From positions 124,001 through 188,000 of the forward strand of contig DATBHW010000055.1 in assembly GCA_036557285.1 (NCBI GenBank): 64,000 nt of DNA, written 5' to 3'. The notes below the pieces were generated by a model. The model was not told the DNA's origin. It worked only from the letters and a program-made list of their open reading frames with translations, and searched no databases. The translations under genes were made by a program, and so were the position numbers. This document shows positions 42,506-51,281 of the stretch, one piece after another. Origin of the DNA: Ktedonobacterales bacterium. Lineage in GTDB: Bacteria; Chloroflexota; Ktedonobacteria; Ktedonobacterales; DATBGS01. Position 1 is the first letter of the stretch. Each line of letters opens with the position of its first letter.

Positions 42506-43453
42506 TCATTCCCCACCCTCTCCGGCCAGCAGCCCCTCCACCTCCGCGCGGGTCGGCAGCGACGGGGACGCGCCCATTTTGGTGACGGCCAGTGCCCCTG
42601 CCGCGCTGGCCCAGCGTACCGCGATATACATCGGCTGGCTCAGCGCCAGCGCCGCCGCGAGCGCGCCACAAAAGGCGTCGCCTGCGGCGGTGGCGTCCAC
42701 CTGCTGCACAGGGATGGCGGGGATCAGTTCAGTGTGGCTGTGATTCACCCACAGCGCGCCGCGCTCGCCCAGTGTGAGGATGACATCCTGGGGGCCGCGT
42801 TCCAGCAGCGCCTGGGCTGCCCGCAGCGCGCCCTCCTGGTCGCCGGTAGGGATGCCGGTCAACTGCTCGGCCTCCACTTCGTTTGGCGCGATGATGCTGG
42901 TCAGCCGCAGCAGTTCTTCTGGCAGCGGCTCGGTTGGCGCGGGCGCGGGATTGAAGAGGAAGCGCGCCCCCGCGTCGTGGGCCAGCCGCGCGCCCGCCAG
43001 GACCGTTGGGATCGGTACTTCAAGCTGGGCCAGCACAATAGCCGCGCCCTGAAACGACTCGCTGGCGGCTTCGAGATCCCAGGGCGTCAGGCGCAGGTTG
43101 GCGCGCGGCGTGACGATGATGCTGTTCTGGCCGCTGGGGTCCACGACGATCATGGCTGTGCCGGTGCCTGCTTCGGAGTCGCGGGTGACGTAGGCGTTGG
43201 CGATGCCATTCGCCGCCAGCGTGTCAATCACCGGCTGGGCAAAAAGGTCGTCGCCCACGCGGCCAATAATGGCGACTTCTGCGCCGCAGCGGGCAGCGGC
43301 AATCGCCTGGTTGTTGCCTTTGCCGCCCACAAAGATGCCAAAATCGGTCCCCACCAGCGATTCCCCCGCCAGGGGGCGTCGGGGCGCGCGCACAACGAGA
43401 TCGGTCATGAAGCTGCCAATGACGGTGACGCGCCCGGAGGAAATATTAGGCAT
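42506..43453 (-). CDS. rbsK: Ribokinase-like PfkB-family sugar kinase
   Basis: 315 residues. N-terminal VTVIGSFMTDLVVRAPRRPLAGESLVG and GGKGNNQAIAAARCGAEV, the PfkB signature 1; C-terminal ATAAGDAFCGALAAAL (catalytic Asp in GD) is signature 2. ILTLGERGALWV fits ATP binding. It phosphorylates ribose or a related sugar at the 5-position. Fifteen bases downstream of an EamA transporter gene, so they share a transcript; the transporter may move a sugar-derived metabolite. The exact substrate is not certain. Confidence 0.88.
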   Translation of the reverse strand: MPNISSGRVTVIGSFMTDLVVRAPRRPLAGESLVGTDFGIFVGGKGNNQAIAAARCGAEVAIIGRVGDDLFAQPVIDTLAANGIANAYVTRDSEAGTGTAMIVVDPSGQNSIIVTPRANLRLTPWDLEAASESFQGAAIVLAQLEVPIPTVLAGARLAHDAGARFLFNPAPAPTEPLPEELLRLTSIIAPNEVEAEQLTGIPTGDQEGALRAAQALLERGPQDVILTLGERGALWVNHSHTELIPAIPVQQVDATAAGDAFCGALAAALALSQPMYIAVRWASAAGALAVTKMGASPSLPTRAEVEGLLAGEGGE

Positions 43454-43467
43454 GAGGACACCTCCGC

Positions 43468-44430
43468 TCAGGTTTCAAACGGTTCGACGATGGGTTTGCG
43501 GCGTGAGACGATATACACGCTGCTGAGAATGAGCGCGCCGCCCGCGATGGTCGCCCAGGTAAGCTGCTCGCCCAGGAGCAGGATGGCGCTGAGCGCGCCA
43601 AGAAATGGCTGAATAAACAGGAACGGCGCGGCGCTGGACGCCTCAACCTGGCTGAGCGCCTGGAACCAGAGAAAGTAGCCTAACACCGTGACAGCCAGCG
43701 CCAGATACAGCACGCCCAGCCAACCCTCCAGGGAAAGCCGGGGCCAGCCCAGGCGAATGACCTCCTCGCCTCCGGCGGGCAGCCAGAAGACCAGGCTGCC
43801 GATGACCGATGTGGCGGTGATGAGCAGCGGCGGATAGCGGTCCAGCAGCGCCTTGCCCGCGACAGTGTAGCCGGACTCAAAGACCAGCGAGAAGATGATC
43901 AGCAGATCGCCTAGAATGCGCAGGCCCGCGCTGCTGGCGGTATCTAGATGCGGCGCGAAGCCTTGCTCGATAATCAGATAGACGCCAAAGGAGCCACACG
44001 CCAGCGCCACGACGGTGGCGCGGCTGAATCGCTCGCGCAGAATGAGCCAGGAGAGCAGCGCGGTGAAGATGGATTCGGTGGAGATCAGCAGCGCCGTGTC
44101 GCTGGCCGTCGTGAGGTCCAGGCCGACATATTCAAAGAGCTTGTTGATGACAAAGCCCATCAGGACCAGCATGGCAAAGCGCGGGAGCATGCGCAGCGGA
44201 AAGCGCAGCCGACGCCGCCCGACAATGAGGATGGGCAGCAGAAAGAGCGCGGCGATGCTGAAGCGCAGGGAGTTGAGCATGATGGGCGAGAGGTCGCGCA
44301 AGGCAACTTTGCCAGCCACATAGGAGCCAGCAAAGATGGCGTTGCCTACCAGCAGCATAGCCCAGGCGCCAGCGCGGGTGGTAGCGATGCGTTGGACGCC
44401 GCCAGAGACGGCGCTTCGGGTCTGAGCCAT
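43468..44430 (-). CDS. EamA/DMT-superfamily transporter
   Basis: 320 residues with ten helices in two EamA repeats: AMLLVGNAIFAGSYVAGKVALRDLSPIMLNSLRFSIAALFLLP at the start, and LLIIFSLVFESGYTVAGKALLDRYPPLLITATSVIGSLVFWLP near the middle. It is the first gene of a two-gene unit with ribokinase. It is a distant paralogue of the exporter gene at 10109. Substrate unknown. Confidence 0.86.
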   Translation of the reverse strand: MAQTRSAVSGGVQRIATTRAGAWAMLLVGNAIFAGSYVAGKVALRDLSPIMLNSLRFSIAALFLLPILIVGRRRLRFPLRMLPRFAMLVLMGFVINKLFEYVGLDLTTASDTALLISTESIFTALLSWLILRERFSRATVVALACGSFGVYLIIEQGFAPHLDTASSAGLRILGDLLIIFSLVFESGYTVAGKALLDRYPPLLITATSVIGSLVFWLPAGGEEVIRLGWPRLSLEGWLGVLYLALAVTVLGYFLWFQALSQVEASSAAPFLFIQPFLGALSAILLLGEQLTWATIAGGALILSSVYIVSRRKPIVEPFET

Positions 44431-44485
44431 ACTGAGCGGGTTTCCTCTCTCTTCAATAAAATAGGGGATAGATCATCTTTTTATT

Positions 44486-44564
44486 CTAACCGGATTACTC
44501 GATATTACTGGTTAGATACATAAGACAAAACACACTAACCGATCAAGAGCGGTTTAGCGGTTAG
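44486..44564. promoter_or_regulatory. Operator-like CTAACCG inverted repeats
   Basis: CTAACCGG (44486-44493) faces CTGGTTAG (44508-44515), and CTAACCG (44535-44541) faces CGGTTAG (44558-44564), with an extra CGGTTTAG between. They lie in the 293-bp spacer between the EamA/rbsK unit and the LiaF-like genes. A GGGGC-TTTTTT run follows at 44564-44575, so a terminator role for the second pair is also possible. Confidence 0.45.
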
Positions 44565-44723
44565 GGGCTTTTTTCTTCTTTCCAACAAAAATCTGGCTGG
44601 ACCGTATGATAGGAGAGCGTACCTGGGATGGGCATCTGGTGTCAAGAACACAGCAGTTTAATCACCAGCAATCCTATGATACACTACTAGCGCAGCAAAA
44701 AGAGCAGCACAAGGAGGCGGCAG

Positions 44724-45419
44724 ATGCAGCAGCACCCGGCACTGACACCCCAACAAGAGGCTATCCGCGAGGCGCGCACCCGCTATGAGCGGGGAGACAT
44801 TCCCTTTGATCGCTTTGAGTACGCGCTGAACGCGCTCTTAGCAGCCCGGACCCCGGAGGAGTGTCGGACCATTATTCAAGAGTTGCCCACTGAGCCGGTG
44901 AACCCGCTGGACGCGCTGATCTCCGCGTCGCCAGCGGCTCTCGCGCCGACCGCGCCAAAGCTGCCCGGCAGGCGATGGCTGATCGGCATCATCGGCGAAT
45001 TCAAGCGGATGAAACGCCCCTGGCGCATGGGCCAGCGTACCACAGCCGTGATGGGGATCGGCGAACTTGGCCTGGATATGAGCCTTGCCACGATGCCACC
45101 GCACAGCGTTCTGGACGTGTACGCGCTGGTTGGCGAGGCCACGCTGTATGTGCCAAGCTCGGTGCGGGTTTCGGTGCGGGCGTTTACGCTGATCGGCGAT
45201 GTCAAAGCCCTGGGCGAATCGCGCGAGGGCATCTTCGCCTATCTGAATGAAGAAGAGTTTCCCGCGCCGGGAGCAGGAGCGGCTTCCGCGCCCCACCTGG
45301 AGATTCGCGCCTTTATGCTGATCGGCGAATTGAATGTCAAACAGGTGGATGCCCCGGTCATCACGCTTGAAATGACGCCCGGCCAGGCGGCCCCTCCGGC
45401 GCTGCCTCAGCCGCAGTAG
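44724..45419 (+). CDS. LiaF-like protein without membrane helices (copy 1)
   Basis: 231 residues. Residues 1-55 (LTPQQEAIREARTRYERGDIPFDRFEYALNALLAARTPEEC) resemble SHOCT/DUF1707-type short helical units; residues about 95-225 have the glycine-strand rhythm of the LiaF/YvqF C-terminal domain (VMGIGELGLDMSLATMP, LYVPSSVRVSVRAFTLIGDVKALG). LiaF usually has membrane helices ahead of this domain and regulates cell-wall-stress kinases; here they are absent. ATG 44724 follows AAGGAGGCGGCAG. A paralogue follows after 22 bp. Confidence 0.72.
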   Translation: MQQHPALTPQQEAIREARTRYERGDIPFDRFEYALNALLAARTPEECRTIIQELPTEPVNPLDALISASPAALAPTAPKLPGRRWLIGIIGEFKRMKRPWRMGQRTTAVMGIGELGLDMSLATMPPHSVLDVYALVGEATLYVPSSVRVSVRAFTLIGDVKALGESREGIFAYLNEEEFPAPGAGAASAPHLEIRAFMLIGELNVKQVDAPVITLEMTPGQAAPPALPQPQ

Positions 45420-45441
45420 GTTCTTGAAGAGGACGGAAACG

Positions 45442-46206
45442 ATGCAACAACCACCAGCTTTGACACCCCAGCAAGAGGCGATTCGTCAGGTGCGGGCGCG
45501 CTACGAGCGGGGCGATCTCGCGTTTGATCGCTTTGAGTATGCCCTCAACGCGCTCTTGCAGGCGCAGACGCCAGAGGAATGCCAGGCCATTGTCCAGGAA
45601 TTGCCATCTTCGCCGATCACTGCGCTGGATGCGCTGTCGCCTCAGACGGCTGTGCCGCCAGTTGCCGCGACGCCGCGCCGGACGGGCTGGTGGGTCGCCT
45701 TCATGGGCGGCTTTCAGCGCATCAGCCGCCCCTGGAGGCTGAACGAGCAAACGATGGGCGTTGCAGTGATGGGCGGCATGGAAGTTGATCTGAGCCTGGC
45801 CGCGCTGCCGCGTCAGGGGACCATCAAGCTATACTTCCTGATGGGTGGGGCCAAGCTCTATGTGCCGCGCTCGGTGGATGTGTCGGTGCGCTCGTTTGTG
45901 ATCATGGGCGGGGTCAATGCCCTGGGCGAAAGCAGCGGGGGCATCATCTCGTTCAGCCATGAAGAGAGCCAGGCGCTCAAAATGCCAGGAACGTCCACGC
46001 CGCAGCTCGATATTCAGGTCTTTGCGATGATGGGCGGTGTCGAGGTGGTTCAGGTTGATGGGCCGGTGATTACCGGCGCTGGCTTGCTGAGCGCGCCTAA
46101 CCGCCAAACCGCTTATGATCGTGCTGCCATGCGCAGCATTCGCCAGGCCGAGCGCCACGCCCGACTCGAAGCGCGCCGCCAGGAGCGGCGGGCGCGCGAT
46201 TGGTAG
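45442..46206 (+). CDS. LiaF-like protein without membrane helices (copy 2)
   Basis: 254 residues, a tandem duplicate of the previous gene: same start (LTPQQEAIRQVRARYERGDLAFDRFEYALNALLQAQTPEEC), same core (VAVMGGMEVDLSLAALP, KLYVPRSVDVSVRSFVIMGGVNALG), plus a longer basic C-terminus (IRQAERHARLEARRQERRARDW). ATG 45442 follows GAGGACGGAAACG. The two copies differ mainly in the core glycine strands and the tail, so they may have different partners. Confidence 0.72.
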   Translation: MQQPPALTPQQEAIRQVRARYERGDLAFDRFEYALNALLQAQTPEECQAIVQELPSSPITALDALSPQTAVPPVAATPRRTGWWVAFMGGFQRISRPWRLNEQTMGVAVMGGMEVDLSLAALPRQGTIKLYFLMGGAKLYVPRSVDVSVRSFVIMGGVNALGESSGGIISFSHEESQALKMPGTSTPQLDIQVFAMMGGVEVVQVDGPVITGAGLLSAPNRQTAYDRAAMRSIRQAERHARLEARRQERRARDW

Positions 46207-46228
46207 GAGCAAATCCGACTGCATGCGG

Positions 46229-46413
46229 CTTGTAGCGCCGCCGTCTCGGCGGCCAAACGCCGCGCCTGAGCGAGCGTTCGCCTCTTCAGGGCAACGCGCG
46301 TCCTGTCCCAGCGGTGGGCCGCCGTCCCGGCGGCGGTACAGGCAGGCGCGCTGCTCGGAAGCGCAGCGTTCAGGGCATTGCAGCGTTTGGCCGCCAGGGA
46401 CGGCGGCGGTACA
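46229..46413. repeat. REP island, GTAG and GTAC units
   Basis: CTTGTAGCGCCGCCGTCTCGG at the left, then two inverted units ending GGCGGCGGTACAGGCAGG and GGCGGCGGTACACGC. Occupies the gap between the LiaF-like gene and ctaG. Confidence 0.82.
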
Positions 46414-46426
46414 CGCAAAGCGCCCG

Positions 46427-47296
46427 CTAGGCGGGCTTTGTGACGTGCTGGCCTGACGCCAGTTCTTCTTCTCTGGCCTGGGCGGCATCTTCGGCCTCTT
46501 CGCGCTGGCGCGCCTCTTCTTCTTGCCGCGCCAGCCATCTGAAGAAGATGAGGCTGAGAACCACGATGTCGAGCAGCAGGCCGGGCGCGTAGAGAATGAT
46601 GGCCCCTAGCTGAAAATCGGCCAGGGCGGAAATGCCCCAGAGGCGCGGCGCGTTCTGGTACACGGCGTAGGCGGGCTGGTTGATGAAGAAGAGGATGATG
46701 CAGACGAACCCCATCGGAATGCCGTCCAGAAAGAGATAGAGCAACTGAACGGGGTGGGACCAGTGGCGGGCATCGCGCGCGGGCGTAATCAAGGGCCACC
46801 AGTTGATGATGCCGGTGAACAGGAAGATGAGGCTTTGCAGGTTATGCAGCGGCGCGTGCTGGACGGCGGGGTTATACAGCGCCGGAATCAGCCAGATCAG
46901 GAAGTTGACGTTAAAGAGAAAGCTGGCAAGGAAGAGAAAGAAGGTTCCCCGCGTCATCCGGCGCAGCGGCCCTGAGCGAAAGAGCGGATTCAGCAGCCAA
47001 TCGGGCAGGCTCAGCAGCAGCAGCGGCGGGCAGAATGTGGTCAGGATCAGGACTTGCGTGATATGGGCGCTGAAGAGGTACTGATTGCCCAGTGTATCCA
47101 GCGGCGATACCAGGGTCAGGAAGAGCAAGGCGATGGCGCTGAGAAAGAGCAGTATCTGGCCGCGCGTGGCTGGCTCGCCCAAACGATACTTCTGGCGCAG
47201 CGGGCCAATGCCTGCGAAATAGCCTGCGCAGAGCGCAGCCAGAAAGAGTAAGACGCCAGCGTCCCAATGCCATTGGAGTAAGAGTGACGTGTCCAT
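46427..47296 (-). CDS. ctaG: Cytochrome c oxidase assembly protein, CtaG type
   Basis: 289 residues with about seven helices of the caa3_CtaG family: HWDAGVLLFLAALCAGYFAGIG, TRGQILLFLSAIALLFLTLVSPLDTLGNQYLFSAHITQVLIL, FNVNFLIWLIPALYN, LQSLIFLFTGIINWWPLI and YLFLDGIPMGFVCIILFF. It helps deliver copper or assemble the oxidase in the membrane. The C-terminal 35 residues are Glu/Ala-rich and cytoplasmic. The stop lies inside a GCCCGC/GCGGGC palindrome that may act as a terminator. No oxidase genes are nearby. Confidence 0.87.
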   Translation of the reverse strand: MDTSLLLQWHWDAGVLLFLAALCAGYFAGIGPLRQKYRLGEPATRGQILLFLSAIALLFLTLVSPLDTLGNQYLFSAHITQVLILTTFCPPLLLLSLPDWLLNPLFRSGPLRRMTRGTFFLFLASFLFNVNFLIWLIPALYNPAVQHAPLHNLQSLIFLFTGIINWWPLITPARDARHWSHPVQLLYLFLDGIPMGFVCIILFFINQPAYAVYQNAPRLWGISALADFQLGAIILYAPGLLLDIVVLSLIFFRWLARQEEEARQREEAEDAAQAREEELASGQHVTKPA

Positions 47297-47369
47297 AGCT
47301 GTCCTTGATCGCGCTTCCAGGATGTTCTTCTAGACTATAGCAAGAAATTGCTTTTCGCTGCTGCGCTGC

Positions 47370-48443
47370 TCAGGGCTTTGCCTCAAACAGATTTCTGAAA
47401 GGGTGTTCGATGGGCAGCAGCCGAACGCTGCTGAAACCGGCTTCTGTGCAGAGTTCGCGGACTTTGGATGCTGGCATGCCTGCGGTGCCCAGCCCTTCTC
47501 CCCCTTCGGCCAGCGAGACGGTCATACAATATAGCACGCTGGTGCTGTAGAGAAACGCGCCGAGCGGCCCGGCGTTGTCCTCCAGCCTGTCCTGGGCTTT
47601 GATCTCTGCGCAGAGGTAGGTTCCGTCCGGTTTGAGGGCTGCGCGGATGGCGCGCAAGAGGCTGCGTGGGTCTGCCGCGTCGTGAATGACCAGAAAGGTG
47701 GTGATGAGATCGTACTGTCCAGGCAAGCCTCTGGAAACATCCAGGGTCTCAAAATGCGCTCGATCTGCCACGCCGGCTGCCTCGGCGTTCTGCCGGGCCA
47801 GCGCGATGCTGGGGGGATAGACATCGTAGCCGGTGTAACGCGCGTTGGGGAACGCCTGCGCCAAGCGAATCAGGGCGCGCCCGCCGCCGCAGCCCACATC
47901 GGCGACCTCGATGCCACGTTCAAGCGCGGCCTGAAGCTCTGGCAGAGCAGGTATCCATTTCTGAATCAAGGCGTGCTGGTAGGTGACAACGGCGGTGCGG
48001 TCCATGCCATGATAGAGGCTTTCGTGGTAGGCTGCCTGCGGGACGCCGCCGCCCTGACGAAAGGCCAGCGTCAGCGGGTCCAGCGCGCTCCACAAGGCGG
48101 GAAGCTGCTCGAAATCGCCGCCAACGCAGAACGCGCCGCCCTCGTCAGCCAGAACCGCCGCGTGTTCGGGCGACAGGCTAAAGCGGCGGCTGGCCGGGTC
48201 GTAGTCCACATAGCCCGCGCAGGCCAGCGCGCTCAGCCATTCTCGCGCGTAGCGTTCGTTGATGTTGGCGCGCTCGGCCAGTTCGGTGCTGGTGGTCGGG
48301 CTGGCCTCGGCGAGATGCTGAAACAACCTCAACCGGTCGCCAAGGATGCACATAGCAGCGACATACGTGCCGCTCAGGTCGTTGAACACCTTTTCACTGA
48401 AGGCGTCGAGCTTCGCCCGGTCAAGCCACTTTCTGGTTGTCAT
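47370..48443 (-). CDS. SAM-dependent methyltransferase with N-terminal winged helix
   Basis: 357 residues. Residues about 20-90 form a winged-helix dimerisation unit (LFQHLAEASPTTSTELAERANINERYAREWLSALACAGYVDY), and the Rossmann methyltransferase starts near 175 with GIEVADVGCGGGRALIRLAQAFPNARYTGYD; DLITTFLVIHDAADPRSLLRAI follows. The layout is like O-methyltransferases and Rv2258c-type proteins. The acceptor is unknown. ATG 48443 follows AAGGGGGAG. It is separated from the next gene by a large repeat island. Confidence 0.86.
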   Translation of the reverse strand: MTTRKWLDRAKLDAFSEKVFNDLSGTYVAAMCILGDRLRLFQHLAEASPTTSTELAERANINERYAREWLSALACAGYVDYDPASRRFSLSPEHAAVLADEGGAFCVGGDFEQLPALWSALDPLTLAFRQGGGVPQAAYHESLYHGMDRTAVVTYQHALIQKWIPALPELQAALERGIEVADVGCGGGRALIRLAQAFPNARYTGYDVYPPSIALARQNAEAAGVADRAHFETLDVSRGLPGQYDLITTFLVIHDAADPRSLLRAIRAALKPDGTYLCAEIKAQDRLEDNAGPLGAFLYSTSVLYCMTVSLAEGGEGLGTAGMPASKVRELCTEAGFSSVRLLPIEHPFRNLFEAKP

Positions 48444-48542
48444 CACTCCCCCTTGCTGTGGATGGTTCGGGTATTCACTGGCGCATGGAGCCGCTTATGG
48501 GAACAGGGCTGATCATTACTATAGCCCAGGCGAAGGTGTCTC

Positions 48543-49141
48543 GCAAGCCGCCGCCACAGGCGGTTGAAACCGCGCCCGCGCCTGGAGGCTACGCCGCCAA
48601 ACCCGCCTGCGCGGGTTCCCCCACCCACCCGTGTCGGCGCGGCGTCTGTACCTGTAGCGCCGCCTTCCAGGCGGCTCAACGTTGGCCTGCCGGTCCGGTA
48701 GCCTGGAGGGCGCACGTGCGCCCTGGCGCAGCGGTGGCCGCCAAGATGGCGGCGCTACAAGTGGGCGTGCGCGCTGGCGCAGCGGTGGCCGCCAGGATGG
48801 CGGCGCTACCAGTGGGCGGCGGTACAGGGCTATCTAAAAGCCCGTCAGGGGTACGGAGGCTGGCGGCTGAAGGCCGCGCCTGGAGGCTACGCCACCAAGC
48901 CTGCCGACGCAGGCTCCCCCCGCCTCAATAGGCGCGGCGGCTGTACTTGTAGCGCCGCCTTCCAGGCGGCTCATCGTCGGACTACCGGTCCGTTGGCCTG
49001 GAGGGCGCACGCTCGCCCTGGCGCAGCGGTGGCCGCCAGGATGGCGGCGCTACAAGTGGGCGTGCGCGCTGGCGCAGCGGTGGCCGCCTGGAAGGCGGCG
49101 CTACAAGTATAGACGCCGGGGCTTTCAACCGCGAGCGGGCG
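48543..49141. repeat. Largest repeat island: family C plus several REP pairs
   Basis: From GGTTGAAACCGCG at the left to TTTCAACCGCG at the right (inverted). It contains about eight REP hairpins in both orientations, a unit with 49-bp tandem spacing (CGTGCGCGCTGGCGCAGCGG), and two copies of the family C segment (GGCTGGCGGCTGAAGGCCGC; GGAGGCTACGCC). This is the whole gene-free region 48444-49231. Confidence 0.88.
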
Positions 49142-49231
49142 TGAATCAGGACTGATCTTCTCCGCTTTTGGGGGTATGCTACTAGCAGGTTAAGTATCGA
49201 AACATGCTGAAAACTGAAGGAGAGACTCCCC

Positions 49232-49723
49232 ATGTCCGAAACTATTGAAAAGGCCGAACTGCTGGAGCGCATCCAGGGCGGGTACAAACAGTTCGAGGCG
49301 ATCCTGGCCCCTTTGAGCGAGTCGCAGATGACGACTCCGAATGTCAATGGCCCCTGGTCGGTCAAAGATAATCTGGCCCATCTCACCATCTGGCAAAACT
49401 ATTTGCTGGATCAGGTTCAGGGAATCCTGAAGAACCAGGAGCCGCCAGAGTTTTTGCCCGGTCTTTCCTCTGAAGATGAGCAAAACGAACACATCTATCA
49501 GGAGAACAAGGGACGCCCTCTTGCTGAAGTGCAGGCTGATTTTCGCGCCTCGTACCAGCGTGTGCTGGCGGGCATCCAGGCCATGAGTGAGGAGAGCCTG
49601 AACGCGCCAGCCCCCTGGAGCAAATCCGGTAATCCGTTCTGGGGCTTTGTCGCGGGCAATACCTTTGGACACTACGAGGAACACGGGGACATCATTCAGC
49701 GTTGGCTCGCTGGCTCGCAGTAG
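49232..49723 (+). CDS. ClbS/DfsB or DinB-like four-helix protein
   Basis: 163 residues. Start ELLERIQGGYKQFEAILAPLSESQMTTPNVNGPWSVKDNLAHLTIWQNYLL fits the DUF1706/ClbS branch of the DinB superfamily: the WSVKDNLAHL segment has the conserved His that may bind metal, and GNTFGHYEEHGDII carries two further histidines. ClbS hydrolyses a genotoxin cyclopropane; others detoxify thiols. The role here is not known. ATG 49232 follows GAAGGAGAGACTCCCC. Confidence 0.82.
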   Translation: MSETIEKAELLERIQGGYKQFEAILAPLSESQMTTPNVNGPWSVKDNLAHLTIWQNYLLDQVQGILKNQEPPEFLPGLSSEDEQNEHIYQENKGRPLAEVQADFRASYQRVLAGIQAMSEESLNAPAPWSKSGNPFWGFVAGNTFGHYEEHGDIIQRWLAGSQ

Positions 49724-49805
49724 CTCGCGGCAGGCTGGGATGGCTCTAGCCCTGAGCTATGGACGAGAAGAGGCCCTTGCTCTCCTCTTCGCCCGGTCTC
49801 GTCGC

Positions 49806-49834
49806 TTGCGATGAAGCCCGGCAGATAATATAGT
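49806..49834 (+). promoter_or_regulatory. Promoter of the TetR gene
   Basis: TTGCGA (49806-49811), 17-bp spacer, TATAGT (49829-49834). Transcription would start near 49841, 35 bp before the ATG. Confidence 0.6.
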
Positions 49835-49875
49835 AAGGGCAACTTTTTTCACCCATAGCTCAGGGGGGTGCTGGC

Positions 49876-50589
49876 ATGGCGCAGGAGCGACGAAAGCGGC
49901 AGGGTCACTTGGAAGGCACAGCAGGGCTGCTTCACGAGCGCGAGAGCGAGTCAGGCTCGGCGCTGATGCCGGTAACGGCGCGTGGCGAGGCCACACGCCG
50001 CCGCATTCTGGATGCCGCCGAAACGGTCTTTGGCGCGAAAGGCTATCATGGGGCCAGCGTGACGGAGATTACGCAGCGCGCGCAGGTGGCGCAGGGTACT
50101 TTCTATCTTTATTTTCGCAGTAAGCGCGAGATTTTCCTGAAACTGGTGGAAGACCTGGGCGAGCGCATGCGTGTCAGCCTGCGCGCCGCGTCGCACAATT
50201 CGGGGGATCGGCTGGCAATGGAGCGCGATGGTTTCAGGGCGTTTTTTGCCTATACTCGCGTCCACCCGCAGCTTTTCCGCATTGTGCAGGAAGCAGATCG
50301 CCTGGACCAGCCTACCTTTCAGGAGTACTATACGCGGCTGGCCCGCCCCTACGAGCGGGGTTTGCGCAAGGCGATGGCGGCTGGCGAGATTCGGGAGATG
50401 GACGCGGAGGCGCTGGCCTATACGCTGATCGGGATCGGCCATTTTCTGGCGCAACGCTGGCTGGTCTGGTCGGAGAGCGAGGTAGGTCAGGCCGGGCGGG
50501 ACCACGCTGCCGAGGGTGAGGCGCCAGAACTGCCAGAGCGCGTTTTTGCGATGCTGCTTGATTTTCTGGCGCATGGATTGAAGCCCTGA
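49876..50589 (+). CDS. TetR/AcrR-family regulator
   Basis: 237 residues. After a 35-residue basic extension comes the TetR DNA-binding region RRRILDAAETVFGAKGYHGASVTEITQRAQVAQGTFYLYFRSKREIFLKLV; the C-terminal ligand-binding half is typical (FFAYTRVHPQLFRIVQEADRLDQPTFQEYYTRLARPYERGLRKAM) and of the kind with a YLYF recognition helix. It probably represses a target that is not adjacent. ATG 49876 is used; Met 31 (49966) would give a more standard length. The HD gene follows after 44 bp. Confidence 0.9.
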   Translation: MAQERRKRQGHLEGTAGLLHERESESGSALMPVTARGEATRRRILDAAETVFGAKGYHGASVTEITQRAQVAQGTFYLYFRSKREIFLKLVEDLGERMRVSLRAASHNSGDRLAMERDGFRAFFAYTRVHPQLFRIVQEADRLDQPTFQEYYTRLARPYERGLRKAMAAGEIREMDAEALAYTLIGIGHFLAQRWLVWSESEVGQAGRDHAAEGEAPELPERVFAMLLDFLAHGLKP

Positions 50590-50633
50590 GTCATGGGCAG
50601 GGCGCTCAGGTTTATCAGAGGAGAGGGTAGCCG

Positions 50634-51281
50634 GTGGAACGAGAGCAGTTACTTGCAGCGGCGCGGGCGCATGTCCGGGCGCGCCTGGGGGATGATAGCA
50701 GTGGACACGATTGGCGCCATGTTGAGCGCGTGGTGCGGCTGGCGCGGCGGCTGGCAGAAGAGGAGGGGGCGGATGTCTTTTTGTGTGAACTGGCGGCGCT
50801 GACGCATGATCTGGCCGACTGGAAGCTGAACCCCGATGAGGCGCGGGCGCTGGAAGAGGTGCGCGATTGGCTGGCGCAGCACGAGGCCGATGCGCCGACG
50901 ATTGCGCGAGTGATGGAGATTATTACCCACCTGTCGTTTAAGGGCGGCGGCCAGCCGCCGATGCACACGTTGGAGGGGCAGATTGTGCAGGATGCTGATC
51001 GGCTGGATGCTATCGGGGCCATCGGCATTGCGCGGGCCTTTGCCTATGGCGGCGCGAAGGGTTTGCTGCTGCACGACCCGGAGGCCCGGCCACGCGGCCA
51101 GATGACGGCGGAGGAATATCGCGGCCAGCAGGCGGCGACCATCACCCATTTTCATGAAAAGCTGCTCTTACTCAAAGACAGGATGCATACTGCTACAGCG
51201 CGGCGGCTGGCGGCGCATCGGCACGCGGTGCTGGAAGCGTTCCTGGCCGAGTTTGAGGCGGAGTGGGAAGGCGCGCGCTGA
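50634..51281 (+). CDS. HD-domain phosphohydrolase
   Basis: 215 residues with a full HD set: GHDWRHVERVVRLARRLAEEEG (first His), LAALTHDLADWKLN (HD), and QDADRLDAIGAIGIARAFAYGG (last Asp), as in the YedJ/YpgQ-type of HD proteins. These hydrolyse nucleotides or other phosphate esters. Start is GTG at 50634 (GAGAGGGTAGCCG ahead). Its stop touches that of the convergent LOG gene with no gap. Confidence 0.88.
   Translation: MEREQLLAAARAHVRARLGDDSSGHDWRHVERVVRLARRLAEEEGADVFLCELAALTHDLADWKLNPDEARALEEVRDWLAQHEADAPTIARVMEIITHLSFKGGGQPPMHTLEGQIVQDADRLDAIGAIGIARAFAYGGAKGLLLHDPEARPRGQMTAEEYRGQQAATITHFHEKLLLLKDRMHTATARRLAAHRHAVLEAFLAEFEAEWEGAR

Noticed and set aside
46413-46440. Strong intrinsic terminator of ctaG
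   Set aside because: The GCCCGC/GCGGGC palindrome overlaps the stop and has only a very short T-run, so it is noted in the ctaG entry but not listed as a separate terminator.
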